From DATFVA01 sp963771705 (GTDB lineage Bacteria; Bacteroidota; Ignavibacteria; Ignavibacteriales; Ignavibacteriaceae): DNA of 64,000 nucleotides. The position numbers and the translations under genes were made by a program. The stretch covers positions 774,324 through 838,323 of the forward strand of contig CAVYUP010000005.1 of NCBI GenBank assembly GCA_963771705.1. The letters run 5' to 3'. Of this stretch, positions 25,032 to 34,798 are shown piece after piece; the stretch's first letter is position 1, and each line of letters starts with the position of its first letter. Under the pieces are notes generated by a model that made no database searches, had not been told where the DNA came from, and was given only the letters and a program-made list of their open reading frames with translations.

Positions 25032-25274
25032 CTTTCGCGGGCTGCTAGTTGGATGGCCGCCTATTTTTCTTTCAGTGTATGCAACACGAATCCAGAGAAT
25101 ACCGTAACCGATTGCGAAGATGGAAATAATGATTCCCAGCCATGATGGTGATGATAGAAAAACCCAGAGACCGACAGCTCCCGCAATTATCCATACGACG
25201 GCAAGAGACGCCGCAGCATAGCGTTCTTTCTGTGTAAGTTTATTATGATTTTGTTTTTTTAATCGCAAATTCAT
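25023..25274 (-). CDS. Small two-helix membrane protein
   Basis: 83 residues. A basic N-terminus (MNLRLKKQNHNKLTQKERYA) precedes two hydrophobic segments (about 21-40, SLAVVWIIAGAVGLWVFL; and 44-64, WLGIIISIFAIGYGILWIRV), followed by a short polar tail. No family is recognised. It stands alone between an orphan receiver gene and metG. The start is preceded by A/T-rich sequence without a clear Shine-Dalgarno. A terminator that overlaps its stop codon is the best support for expression. Confidence 0.6.
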   Translation of the reverse strand: MNLRLKKQNHNKLTQKERYAAASLAVVWIIAGAVGLWVFLSSPSWLGIIISIFAIGYGILWIRVAYTERKIGGHPTSSPRKPG

Positions 25275-25417
25275 TTATATAAAATTCACTGGAATTTTAT
25301 TCATATGCAAATCCGCATTCGTTATAAGAGGCCTCCAGGATCTGTTAAAATTGATGTTCCACCTGTAATTACTTTTATTTATATTTATAATTCGCATTCA
25401 AATGAAATGGATTTAGA

Positions 25418-27454
25418 TTGGCAAAAGAAAAAATACTTGTAACTTCAGCCCTTCCTTATTCAAACGGACGAATTCATCTGGGACATTTAAGCGGCGCCTA
25501 CCTGCCTGCTGATATCTTCGTACGCTATCACAGGATGAAAGGCGACGACGTTCTTTACATATGCGGATCAGATGAACATGGCGTTCCTATTACAATCAGC
25601 GCCGATAAAGAAAAAGTTAGTCCCCAGGTTATAATCGACCGTTACCACGAAGCGAATAAAAAAGCGTTCGAACAATTCGGGATCAGCTTCGATATCTATT
25701 CCAGGACCTCTCTGCCTATTCATCATGAAACCGCAAAAGAATTCTTTCTTGAATATCATAAACGCGGTATGCTGAAAGAAAAAAAAACCAGGCAGTTCTA
25801 TGATGAAGAGGTGAAGATGTTTCTTCCCGACCGTTATGTTGAGGGGACCTGTCCCAACTGCGGATACGAGGAGGCAAGAAGTGATGAGTGCGAGAACTGC
25901 GGTGCGCTTTACGAACCTTCAGAGCTGAAAAACCCTAAGAGTAAAATAAGCGGCAAAACCCCGGTACTTAAAGAAACTACCCACTGGTATTTCCCGCTGG
26001 GTGATTACCAGCCGCGGCTTGAAGAGTACATAAAAGTAAGCAGCGAAAACTACGGCTGGAAGGATAATGTGCTTCAGTACTGCCGGGGGTGGTTTAAGGC
26101 AGGACTAAAAGACAGGGCTTATACGCGTGACCTGGACTGGGGTGTGTCTGTACCGCTTGATTCAGCTGAAGGTAAAGTCCTTTATGTCTGGTTTGAGGCT
26201 GTTCTAGGTTATATTTCAGCAACCAAGGAATTATCAAAGCAGCGCGGAAATGAGAATCTCTGGCGAGAATACTGGCAGGGCGAAAACACAAAATATATTG
26301 CTTTTATCGGCAAGGATAATGTTGTTTTCCACTGCATTATATTCCCGGCTATGCTGATGGCCTGGAATGACGGGGACAGGGAAAAATATATTCTCCCGCA
26401 GAATGTTCCGGCCAACGAGTTTCTGAATTTTGAAGGCAAGAAATTTTCCAAGAGCCGAAACTGGGGGATAGATGTAATCGATTTTCTTGAGATGTTTCCT
26501 CCAGATCCACTCAGGTATACGCTTGCCGCCAATCTTCCTGAGACACGAGATACCGATTTTTACTGGAAGGAATTCCAGCTGAGGAATAACAGCGAACTGG
26601 CTGACATACTTGGTAATTTTATTAACAGGACTTTCACTTTCGTACACAAGCATTTTGAGGGGAAAGTACCGGAAAAAAGCAATACTCAGAAGATCGATGA
26701 TGAAATGCTGCAGCTGCTTGCCGGATACCCTGCCAAAGTATCGGCATTGTTCGACTGTTACAAGATTAAAGACGGCGTTACAGAAATTATGAACCTGGCC
26801 CGTGCGGGCAATAAGTATTTTAACGATTCCGAGCCATGGATTACGGTGAAAAACGATAAGGCCAGATGCGGCACCACCCTGAATATCTGCCTGCAGACGA
26901 TTTATACTCTGGCTGGACTCTTTTCCCCGGTAATACCTTTTTCATCTGAAAAGATATTTAAGATCCTGAATTCATCTCCTTCCGGCTGGGACGAACTGGG
27001 AAATGAGAACCTCAAAGCCGGTCATACTCTCAATAAAACAGAAATTATTTTTCCTAAAATAGAGGACGATATAATCGAAAAGCAGGTTGAAAAACTAGGT
27101 CCCAAGACTGAAGAGGATACAAATAATAACCTTATATCTATTGAGGATTTTGATAAAATTAAGCTGAAAGTGGCTGAAATTGTTGAAGCCGTAAATGTGC
27201 CTAAAAGTAATAAACTGATTAAGCTGAAGGTGAGACTCGATGACGGCGACCGCCAGGTTATTGCCGGAATCGCTAAAAGTTATAAGCCTGAAGAACTTGT
27301 CGGAAAGAAAATCATTCTTGTCGCTAATCTAAAGCCTGCGAAACTTATGGGACTTGAGTCCCGGGGTATGGTTCTGGCTGTTGAGAACGAAAACGGAGAA
27401 TTGAATATTCTTACCGCCGCTCAGAATGTAAAAAACGGAACACGGGCGAAATAA
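25418..27454 (+). CDS. metG: Methionyl-tRNA synthetase
   Basis: 678 residues, the long form with a fused C-terminal tRNA-binding domain. It charges tRNA-Met with methionine in the cytoplasm. The class I signatures are SALPYSNGRIHLGHLSGAY (HIGH-type) and FSKSRNWG (KMSKS-type). A zinc knuckle lies at about 145-165 (CPNCGY...CENCG). The anticodon-binding helical domain follows, and the last 110 residues form an OB-fold (DFDKIKLKVAEIVEAVNVPK) that dimerises and grips tRNA. The start is TTG at 25418 (MAKEKILVTSALPYSNG), as the conserved N-terminus begins only a few residues later. Confidence 0.96.
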   Translation: MAKEKILVTSALPYSNGRIHLGHLSGAYLPADIFVRYHRMKGDDVLYICGSDEHGVPITISADKEKVSPQVIIDRYHEANKKAFEQFGISFDIYSRTSLPIHHETAKEFFLEYHKRGMLKEKKTRQFYDEEVKMFLPDRYVEGTCPNCGYEEARSDECENCGALYEPSELKNPKSKISGKTPVLKETTHWYFPLGDYQPRLEEYIKVSSENYGWKDNVLQYCRGWFKAGLKDRAYTRDLDWGVSVPLDSAEGKVLYVWFEAVLGYISATKELSKQRGNENLWREYWQGENTKYIAFIGKDNVVFHCIIFPAMLMAWNDGDREKYILPQNVPANEFLNFEGKKFSKSRNWGIDVIDFLEMFPPDPLRYTLAANLPETRDTDFYWKEFQLRNNSELADILGNFINRTFTFVHKHFEGKVPEKSNTQKIDDEMLQLLAGYPAKVSALFDCYKIKDGVTEIMNLARAGNKYFNDSEPWITVKNDKARCGTTLNICLQTIYTLAGLFSPVIPFSSEKIFKILNSSPSGWDELGNENLKAGHTLNKTEIIFPKIEDDIIEKQVEKLGPKTEEDTNNNLISIEDFDKIKLKVAEIVEAVNVPKSNKLIKLKVRLDDGDRQVIAGIAKSYKPEELVGKKIILVANLKPAKLMGLESRGMVLAVENENGELNILTAAQNVKNGTRAK

Positions 27455-27488
27455 TTAATCTGAATAATCTAAATATTTCCGGAGAGCT

Positions 27489-29510
27489 ATGATGAGAAAA
27501 ATCATTTTACCAATATTTATGTTATGTCTGGCTGCGGCAGCTTTTGCCCAGCAGGGACCTATCAGCAAGACAACCAGTGCCCTGCAGTATCAGATGACTG
27601 ATTCGCCCGCGGACGCGCAGCTCCTGGTATGGGTGTATTTTACCGATAAGGGGGGTAACACAGATGCATATTTCAGCAATCCTCTAAGCGTTGTAAGTGA
27701 AAAGTCGCTAAAAAGGAGAGAGAAGGTGCTTGGTATGAATGCGCCGCTGACGATGAAGGATATTCCTGTTAACAAAGCTTACCTCGCACAGGTTAAGGCA
27801 AAGGGATTAAACATTAAATGGCCTTCCAAATGGCTTAACGCCGTGAGCGGGATGATAAGAAAATCTCAGCTTGGTGAGCTTGAAGCCCTTCCTTTTGTAA
27901 AAAAGCTTGATGTTGTTTATAAACTTAAAAAAGGATTTCAGCCCGAAACGGATCGGAATAAAATCAGCCAGGAGCTAAGCAAGGTAAGCCAGCCGTTAGG
28001 TGTTAACACATATGATTACGGCAGTTCATACGCACAGCTTCAGCAGATCAATGTTCCTGCTGTTCATGATATGGGAATTACGGGACAGGGAATCACTATC
28101 TGCCTGATGGATGCCGGGTTCAGCAGATTAAGTCACACAGCATTCGATTCCATGGATATTATAGCTGAATGGGACTTTGTTAACAATGATCCTAACGTTG
28201 GAAACCAGGCTGATTCCGGAAATGGCTCTCATGGAACCGAAACGCTTTCCACAATCGGCGGATATGCTCCGGGACATCTTATTGGTCCCGCTTTTAACTC
28301 TACTTACATACTCGCTAAAACCGAAAACACTGACAGTGAAACTCCCCTTGAAGAAGATAACTGGATTGCAGCCATGGAATGGGCCGACAGTATTGGTGTT
28401 GATGTAACTTCCACCTCACTCAGTTATATAGGATTTGATCCTCCATGGCAGAGTTATACCTGGATGGATATGGACGGCAACACAACAATTATTACAAACG
28501 GAGCAGACTATGCGGCTCATCTGGGTATTGTAGTGGTCAATTCCGCGGGTAATGAAGGATATAATGCCTCACACAACACGCTAGGAGCACCATCAGACGG
28601 TGACAGTGTAATAGCTGCGGCCGCTGTAGATTTATCTGGTATAAGGGCCTCATTCAGCAGTGTAGGTCCTACAGTAGACGGCAGGCACAAACCTGACATA
28701 GCGGCTCTGGGCTCAGGCAACGTTGTTGCCTCTCCCTATGGTGATAATTCTTACGATTACGCGAGCGGCACATCTTTCAGCTGCCCTCTTTCGGCGGGAG
28801 TTGCCGCGTTGGTTTTGTGCGCAAATCCAGGATTAACTCCAATGCAGGTACGGGATGCTATGAGGGAAACCGCCTCAAGGAGCAGTAACCCAGATAATCT
28901 TATAGGCTGGGGAATACTTAATGCCCTTGATGCAGTTAATTACTTCCCGACCCCTGTTGAGCTTTCTTCATTTTCCGCGTCTATAGTAAAGGGAGGCGTA
29001 AATCTTGACTGGACGACCGCTACTGAAAAGAACAACCGCGGATTTGAAATTGAAAGAAAATCTGCCGATGCTGATTATTCGATGATCAGCTTTATTGAAG
29101 GCAATGGAACGGCTACCAAACCTAATCACTATAACTACAAAGACAACAGTGATATTCATGGTATTTATACATACAGACTGAAACAAATCGATTTCGACGG
29201 GAAATTCACATATAGTAATGAAGTTACAGTGAACATACCTGCCGCATCGGATTACGTTCTTCAGCAGAATTATCCAAACCCATTTAATCCTTCTACAATG
29301 ATCAAATACGCGGTTCCTAAAGCATCAAACGTAAAAATAATTATGTACGATGAGCTCGGGCGTCAGGTAAAAGTACTGACAAATGAATTTAAGGAAGCAG
29401 GCAATTATTCCTATACACTCAATGCAGACGGACTTGCAAGCGGTGTATATATTGTAAGACTTAGTGCCGGCATCTCTAATAAGGTTATAAAGATAACGCT
29501 GGCAAAATAA
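27489..29510 (+). CDS. Secreted subtilisin-like serine protease with T9SS tail
   Basis: 673 residues. A signal peptide (about 1-20, ending AAAFAQ) is followed by a propeptide-like region and an S8 peptidase domain with Asp208 (CLMDAG), His248 (GSHGTE), oxyanion Asn355 (SAGNEG) and Ser429 (GTSFSCP). Next come a fibronectin-like module starting PVELSSFSAS (about 485) and a T9SS sorting tail (LQQNYPNPFNPSTMIKYAVP). The last two modules closely match those of the beta-helix protein at 18216. It would be a cell-surface or released protease. A GGAGAG Shine-Dalgarno precedes tandem ATG codons. Confidence 0.93.
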   Translation: MMRKIILPIFMLCLAAAAFAQQGPISKTTSALQYQMTDSPADAQLLVWVYFTDKGGNTDAYFSNPLSVVSEKSLKRREKVLGMNAPLTMKDIPVNKAYLAQVKAKGLNIKWPSKWLNAVSGMIRKSQLGELEALPFVKKLDVVYKLKKGFQPETDRNKISQELSKVSQPLGVNTYDYGSSYAQLQQINVPAVHDMGITGQGITICLMDAGFSRLSHTAFDSMDIIAEWDFVNNDPNVGNQADSGNGSHGTETLSTIGGYAPGHLIGPAFNSTYILAKTENTDSETPLEEDNWIAAMEWADSIGVDVTSTSLSYIGFDPPWQSYTWMDMDGNTTIITNGADYAAHLGIVVVNSAGNEGYNASHNTLGAPSDGDSVIAAAAVDLSGIRASFSSVGPTVDGRHKPDIAALGSGNVVASPYGDNSYDYASGTSFSCPLSAGVAALVLCANPGLTPMQVRDAMRETASRSSNPDNLIGWGILNALDAVNYFPTPVELSSFSASIVKGGVNLDWTTATEKNNRGFEIERKSADADYSMISFIEGNGTATKPNHYNYKDNSDIHGIYTYRLKQIDFDGKFTYSNEVTVNIPAASDYVLQQNYPNPFNPSTMIKYAVPKASNVKIIMYDELGRQVKVLTNEFKEAGNYSYTLNADGLASGVYIVRLSAGISNKVIKITLAK

Positions 29511-29625
29511 ATTCTCAGTCCTGATCTGAGAGGGAATCCATACCGGTTTACCTTGATTTTCAGGCCTTCTATAGATAAAATTGCTGGCTAAAATGTAAAA
29601 AACTTAAAATAAGGAGAATCACTAA

Positions 29626-31608
29626 ATGTTCCGTAGGGTCGTATTACCTTTTGTTGTTTTGGCTTCTCTGCTTCTCAGTTCTTGTGCACCAAAGCATGCT
29701 GATATCATCGTTGCAAAATTCGATGATGAGCAGATTAAGATGAATGAGTTCGAAAAAATGTATGCAAAGAATTCAGGCAGTTATGAAGAGGCAGAAAAGG
29801 ACAGTCTCTCACAGCTTAAAAACTTTCTTGATTTATATGTTAATTTCAGAATGAAGCTGAGAGACGCATATGTACGAGGTTTTGATTCAAATCCTGAATT
29901 AAACCAGGAGCTTAAGGACTATGAAAAGAAAGTTGGCGTTTCCTATATCCTCGAAAAGAAAATCCTTGAGCCGGGATTAAAGAACCTATATGATAAAAGA
30001 AAATATGAGCTGCGGGTGAGTCACCTTATGATCAGGCCTGATTCAAACGGCGACGAGGCTGCAAAGGAACTGGCAACCGCCATTCTCGACAGCATTAAGA
30101 ACGGTGCAAGCTTCTCAGAAATGGTAAAGAAATATTCCGATGATAAATATTCCAGCAATTCCGGCGGCGACATTTATTATGTAACCGCAGGACTTCTTCC
30201 GCCGGAATTTGAAGATGCTGCTTATGCCACTCCTGCAGGCAGTGTTTACCCATCGGTTGTTCATACACGCTACGGGTATCACCTTATAAAAGTCACTGAT
30301 AAAAGAGAACGCATTCCCCAGATAAGAGCGAGTCACATCCTCGTTAATTTTAATGGTCCCACCGGACAAGTTGACACCGCTTATGCCAGAGCAAGAATAG
30401 ATACAGTAATGCAGAAGCTTAAAGCAGGCGCTGATTTTGCCGAACTTGCAAAGGAATATTCAGATGATTCCGGCTCCGCAAAGAACGGCGGTGACCTTGG
30501 ATTCTTCGGCAGGCGTATGATGGTTAAAGATTTCGATGAAGCCGCGTTTAATCTGAAACCCGGCGAGATATCAGACGTAGTAAAAACTAATTTCGGATAC
30601 CACATAATAAAACTGACAGATCAGAAACCTTATCCTTCATTTGATCAGGATAAAGAAGAACTTGAAAAGATATTTAAGCAGACAAGATACCAGGCCGAGT
30701 ACGATTCACTTATAGATAAGCTGAAAGACAAATACGGATTTCACCTGAATCAGCAAGTGATGGCTGAGGTACTTAAGAATGCAGATTCACTAAGAGTAGG
30801 CAGTCAGATAAGGAATTATGATGAACTGAAGAATCAGCCTGTTGCTACTTATAACAAGGTTGATACAATTAATGTCAAGTCTGCCGTAGAAAGAATGAAT
30901 TCAGACCGTCAGTTTATGAACAGGCTGATTGATTCAAGCATATTTAACTCAGCGATAAATATGGTTGTAGGTGACAGTCTTCTCGCTGCTGCAGCCCTCG
31001 ATCTCGACAAAACAGATCCGGAATTTGCTTCACTGATGGATGATTACCGCAACGGCATATACGTATTTAAACTCCAGGATGATGAAGTCTGGAGCCGGAT
31101 AGACGCTGACAGTACAAAACTTTATGATTATTATCAGAAGACAAAAGACAATTACGTCTGGCCTGACCGGATAAATTTCAGCGAGATTTTCTCGAAGAGC
31201 GACTCACTTATTCATGTTTACTACTCAGAACTGCAGAATGGCGCTGATTTCGATTCGCTTGCTGCCCAATATACAGAGCGCAACAATATGAAACCGAAAG
31301 CAGGCAACTACGGACTTGTAGCCGTCGATTATTCTCCGCTTGCTTCCAAAACCAACGAGCTTCTTTCACAGCCCGGAACATATTCAGAACCCTTCCCATA
31401 TTCCGGCGGTTTCGTGATAGTAAAGCTTATTGCCAAAGACCCTTCGCATCCAAAAACATTTGAGGAAGCGAAAGCCGAAGTTTCCGGCGCTTACCAGGAA
31501 GCTGAATCGAAGAGACTCGAGCAGGCATACCTTGAAAGCCTGAAGAAGAGGTACGATCCTCAATATTATTATAATACACTTGAAGAAGCTTTTAAAGACA
31601 CGGAATAA
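29626..31608 (+). CDS. Periplasmic peptidyl-prolyl isomerase lipoprotein, parvulin type
   Basis: 660 residues. The signal peptide ends in LLLSSC (Cys20 lipidated). A SurA-like N-terminal helical chaperone region (about 25-120) precedes two parvulin domains: SHLMIRPDSNGDEA... with GGDIYYV, and ASHILVNFNGPTG... with GGDLGFFGRRMM and YGYHLIKV/FGYHIIKL ends. A further 250 residues include a degenerate third parvulin-like unit (DFDSLAAQYTERNNM, GNYGLVAVD). The likely role is folding outer-membrane or secreted proteins. It is the first of three adjacent genes of this type; the next start overlaps its stop by 29 bases. Confidence 0.88.
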   Translation: MFRRVVLPFVVLASLLLSSCAPKHADIIVAKFDDEQIKMNEFEKMYAKNSGSYEEAEKDSLSQLKNFLDLYVNFRMKLRDAYVRGFDSNPELNQELKDYEKKVGVSYILEKKILEPGLKNLYDKRKYELRVSHLMIRPDSNGDEAAKELATAILDSIKNGASFSEMVKKYSDDKYSSNSGGDIYYVTAGLLPPEFEDAAYATPAGSVYPSVVHTRYGYHLIKVTDKRERIPQIRASHILVNFNGPTGQVDTAYARARIDTVMQKLKAGADFAELAKEYSDDSGSAKNGGDLGFFGRRMMVKDFDEAAFNLKPGEISDVVKTNFGYHIIKLTDQKPYPSFDQDKEELEKIFKQTRYQAEYDSLIDKLKDKYGFHLNQQVMAEVLKNADSLRVGSQIRNYDELKNQPVATYNKVDTINVKSAVERMNSDRQFMNRLIDSSIFNSAINMVVGDSLLAAAALDLDKTDPEFASLMDDYRNGIYVFKLQDDEVWSRIDADSTKLYDYYQKTKDNYVWPDRINFSEIFSKSDSLIHVYYSELQNGADFDSLAAQYTERNNMKPKAGNYGLVAVDYSPLASKTNELLSQPGTYSEPFPYSGGFVIVKLIAKDPSHPKTFEEAKAEVSGAYQEAESKRLEQAYLESLKKRYDPQYYYNTLEEAFKDTE

Positions 31609-32401
31609 TTTATTTCTTTTGATCCTTGCCGCGGCCGTAATAAGCGGCTGCGGTAAAGAATCGCCAAAAAAAGAATATATAGCCAGGGTCAATGATTCAT
31701 ACTTTACGAAAAATGACCTGGCTTCTATTGTCGATTCAGGATACGGTAAAAGACAGTACAGGAATGAAATTGTCAGGAACTGGATAGACGAGGAGCTTCT
31801 TTACCAGGAGGCGAAACACTCGGGAATCCTTAAAGATGATGATTTTATAAGGACAAAAAACGAATCTGAAAAGAGGCTGGCAGTTACATTCCTTGTAAAT
31901 AAACTTTTCCGGGAAGAACAGCTGACGATTGAACCTTCTGAGGTAAAAGACTATTTCGATAAACACCGGGATAATTTCAGGCTATTTCACAACGCATTTC
32001 TCGTTAATCTTGTTCAATTTGATGACGAGGACCGGGCCATCAGCTTCAGAGATGAAGCTTTTATAAACGGGTGGCAGAAATCTGCAGAAGCATTCCGTAC
32101 CGATTCGAATGTTGTGTCATCTGAGAATTCCAAGCTGGTGTACGAGTATGAACTTCAGCCCGCTGATCTTGTCCGTATTGTACGGGAGCTACTTCCAGGA
32201 GAAATAAGCATTGTGATAAACGATGGGATGGGCAACTACTTTGTTGTACAGCTGCTTGAGAAATACGAGCGGGGGAGTATTCCCCCATATGAAATCATTG
32301 GTGATCTAGTGCGCGACAGATATGCGGCATCGAAAAAGGAACAGTTCATAAAAAAATATGTACAAGATTTATATTCTAAAAACGATATAGAAGTAAGATA
32401 G
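31580..32401 (+). CDS. SurA-like chaperone lipoprotein without a clear isomerase domain
   Basis: 273 residues. MKKLLKTRNNLFLLILAAAVISGC is a lipoprotein signal. The body is like the SurA N-terminal chaperone domain (VNDSYFTKNDLASIVDSG, RNWIDEELLYQEAKHSGI) with a remnant parvulin core (about 130-240) lacking the GGDLGxF signature. It is probably a holdase-type companion of its two neighbours. It overlaps the upstream gene by 29 bases and ends 7 bases before the next start, so the three are co-translated. Confidence 0.78.
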   Translation: MKKLLKTRNNLFLLILAAAVISGCGKESPKKEYIARVNDSYFTKNDLASIVDSGYGKRQYRNEIVRNWIDEELLYQEAKHSGILKDDDFIRTKNESEKRLAVTFLVNKLFREEQLTIEPSEVKDYFDKHRDNFRLFHNAFLVNLVQFDDEDRAISFRDEAFINGWQKSAEAFRTDSNVVSSENSKLVYEYELQPADLVRIVRELLPGEISIVINDGMGNYFVVQLLEKYERGSIPPYEIIGDLVRDRYAASKKEQFIKKYVQDLYSKNDIEVR

Positions 32402-32408
32402 GTGTTAA

Positions 32409-33680
32409 ATGAAATTTAAGATTCTGGCAGTACTGATATTTGCAGCGGGCCTTATGCATGCGCAGCAGGTACTCGATAAGATCGTTGCGGTGGTTGATAA
32501 TGAAATAATAACAGAGAGCGAGCTGGATTTTCAGACAAACCTGCTTGCCTCGCGCTACGGTGTATCACCCGATTCCCCTCAGCTGAAAAAACAGACACTT
32601 AACTCGATGATAGAAGAAAAGCTTGCATACGCACAGGCAAATCTGGATTCTATTGAAGTAACTGATGAGGAAGTAGATAAGCGTATTGATTACCAGATAC
32701 AGCTTTTCATTCAGCAGTACGGTTCCAAAGAGCGTGTAGAGCAGGTTTACGGTATGAGCATAGAAAAGATAAAACGCGAGCTGCGGGATGATGTACGAAA
32801 GAACCTGATGGTTCAGAAGCTCCGTGAGAAGAACTTTGGAACAGTTGAAGCAACACGGCGCGACGTAGAGGAGTTTTTCGATAAGTATAAAGACAGTCTT
32901 GGTGTGATACCTGAAAAAGTTGAAATAGCACATATATTCAGATCTCCAAAGACCTCTTCAGAGGCTAAAGAAAAAGCCCGGCAGTTTGCTCAATCCATTC
33001 TTGATTCGATAAAGAATGGGGCCGATTTTGCGGAAATGGCCAGGAAATATTCGGAGGATCCCGGGAGTGCCAAGGAAGGCGGCGATCTCGGGTTTGTAAA
33101 AAAAGGAGTGTTCTATCCCGAGTTTGAATCTGCAGCTTACGCACTGCAGCCCGGAGAATTATCAGGAGTAGTTGAATCACCTGTAGGATTTCACATAATC
33201 CAGCTGATTGAAAAAAGAGGTGAATCAATCCATGCCAGGCACATACTCATAAAAATTAAAACAGATGAGAATGCCGACCTTAAAACCATTGATTTTCTTA
33301 CCGCGGTGAGAGATAGTATTATTAAGGGCGACAGCACCTTTGCTTATTACGCAAAGAAATACAGTGAGGATGAAGATACAGCTCCCTTCGGCGGCGAGCT
33401 CGGCACCTTCTACATCAATCAGCTTGACAAGAGTGTACTTGATGCGGTCTCAAAACTAAAACCCGGTGATATAAGTTTTCCCAAGAGATATGAATACTCA
33501 GCGGGTAATTATGGATATCACATAATTTACCTTGAGAAAAGGACTCCCCAGCACGCTCCCGATCTCAACAAGGATTATGCTGATATTAAGAAACTTGCTG
33601 ATGAATATAAGAAACAGCAGAAATACCAGGCCTGGATTGAGAGTCTTAAGAGCAAGATCTATTACGAGATAAGGTTATAA
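32409..33680 (+). CDS. SurA-type peptidyl-prolyl isomerase/chaperone
   Basis: 423 residues. A signal peptide (about 1-18, MHAQ) is followed by the canonical SurA start LDKIVAVVDNEIITESELDF, a helical chaperone domain, and two parvulin domains. The first has KVEIAHIFRS...GGDLGFVKKG...VGFHIIQL, and the second HARHILIKIK...GGELGTF...YGYHIIYL. Family members guide outer-membrane proteins through the periplasm to the Bam complex. It is the third gene of the folding trio. An Omp85 protein is encoded further right at 49801. Confidence 0.9.
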   Translation: MKFKILAVLIFAAGLMHAQQVLDKIVAVVDNEIITESELDFQTNLLASRYGVSPDSPQLKKQTLNSMIEEKLAYAQANLDSIEVTDEEVDKRIDYQIQLFIQQYGSKERVEQVYGMSIEKIKRELRDDVRKNLMVQKLREKNFGTVEATRRDVEEFFDKYKDSLGVIPEKVEIAHIFRSPKTSSEAKEKARQFAQSILDSIKNGADFAEMARKYSEDPGSAKEGGDLGFVKKGVFYPEFESAAYALQPGELSGVVESPVGFHIIQLIEKRGESIHARHILIKIKTDENADLKTIDFLTAVRDSIIKGDSTFAYYAKKYSEDEDTAPFGGELGTFYINQLDKSVLDAVSKLKPGDISFPKRYEYSAGNYGYHIIYLEKRTPQHAPDLNKDYADIKKLADEYKKQQKYQAWIESLKSKIYYEIRL

Positions 33681-33695
33681 AAAAACAAAAAGGAA

Positions 33696-34697
33696 ATGGA
33701 TTTGAAAGAAACCGGCGAAGGCGACGTTCAACTGGTTGAAAAGCTGAATGAAAAAGTTACAAAGACCAAGCAGGAAATCGCGAAAATAATAATCGGGCAG
33801 GAAGATATTATAGATCAGCTGATCATATCTCTTCTATCTCGCGGGCATTGTCTGCTTGTTGGTGTGCCGGGACTGGCGAAGACACTCCTTATTAAAACAC
33901 TTGCCGAAGTAATGGACCTGAAGTTCAGCAGGATTCAGTTTACCCCCGATCTTATGCCCGGAGATATAACAGGTACAGAGCTGGTTGAAGAAGATCCCGT
34001 CTCGAGGAAGAGAAACTTCCGGTTTGTTGAAGGTCCCATTTTCGCCAACGTCATCCTTGCAGATGAAATAAACAGGACACCGCCTAAAACCCAGGCAGCG
34101 CTTCTTGAAGCGATGCAGGAACACAGGGTAACTACTGCCGGCGTTACTAAAGTTTTATCAGAACCTTTCTTTGTGCTTGCTACTCAGAACCCTATTGAAC
34201 AGGAAGGAACCTACCCTCTTCCGGAAGCTCAGCTCGACAGGTTTATGTTCAACCTGTGGCTCGATTACCCTTCTTTTGAGGAAGAGAAAAAAATCGTGCA
34301 GACAACTACAAGCGAATATAAAGCGGAACTTAAAAAGGTTGTGACCGCGGATGAGATTATACAGTTCCAGGACCTCGTAAGAAAAGTTCCTGTTTCTGAC
34401 AACGTCACAGAATTTGCGGTAAGAGCCGCGAACCTTACACGTCCCACTAACAGTACATCCCCTCAGTTTATAAAAGACTGGATCACATGGGGAGCAGGAC
34501 CAAGAGCCTCTCAATATCTTATTATGGCTGCTAAAACCCGTGCCGTTATGAATGGAAGATACACTCCTAATATTGAGGATGTTAAATTCGCAATGACCCC
34601 CGTTCTGCGTCACCGTATAATCACAAACTTCAGTGCAGAAGCCGACGGCATCAGTTCCACAGATGTGATCCAGAAACTCGTAAAAGAACTTGATTAG
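33696..34697 (+). CDS. MoxR-family AAA+ ATPase
   Basis: 333 residues. Walker A is GVPGLAKT (about 58-65), Walker B LADEINR (about 111-117), and sensor 1 is in FVLATQNPIEQEGTYPLPEAQLDRF, the MoxR signature. Family members act as chaperones that assemble or insert metal into partner proteins, usually with a DUF58 and a VWA protein encoded next to them. No such partner is seen here; the upstream gene is surA-like (15-base gap) and the next gene is an unrelated membrane protein. The partner may be elsewhere. Confidence 0.92.
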   Translation: MDLKETGEGDVQLVEKLNEKVTKTKQEIAKIIIGQEDIIDQLIISLLSRGHCLLVGVPGLAKTLLIKTLAEVMDLKFSRIQFTPDLMPGDITGTELVEEDPVSRKRNFRFVEGPIFANVILADEINRTPPKTQAALLEAMQEHRVTTAGVTKVLSEPFFVLATQNPIEQEGTYPLPEAQLDRFMFNLWLDYPSFEEEKKIVQTTTSEYKAELKKVVTADEIIQFQDLVRKVPVSDNVTEFAVRAANLTRPTNSTSPQFIKDWITWGAGPRASQYLIMAAKTRAVMNGRYTPNIEDVKFAMTPVLRHRIITNFSAEADGISSTDVIQKLVKELD

Positions 34698-34798
34698 CTC
34701 CCGGCCTGTTCAATAATTTTCTTGCCTGCTGACATAATTTATATTATGTTGTTTACGTTCGCTGCAGGGAATTAATACTTCTGAAGGGCAGGCACAGG

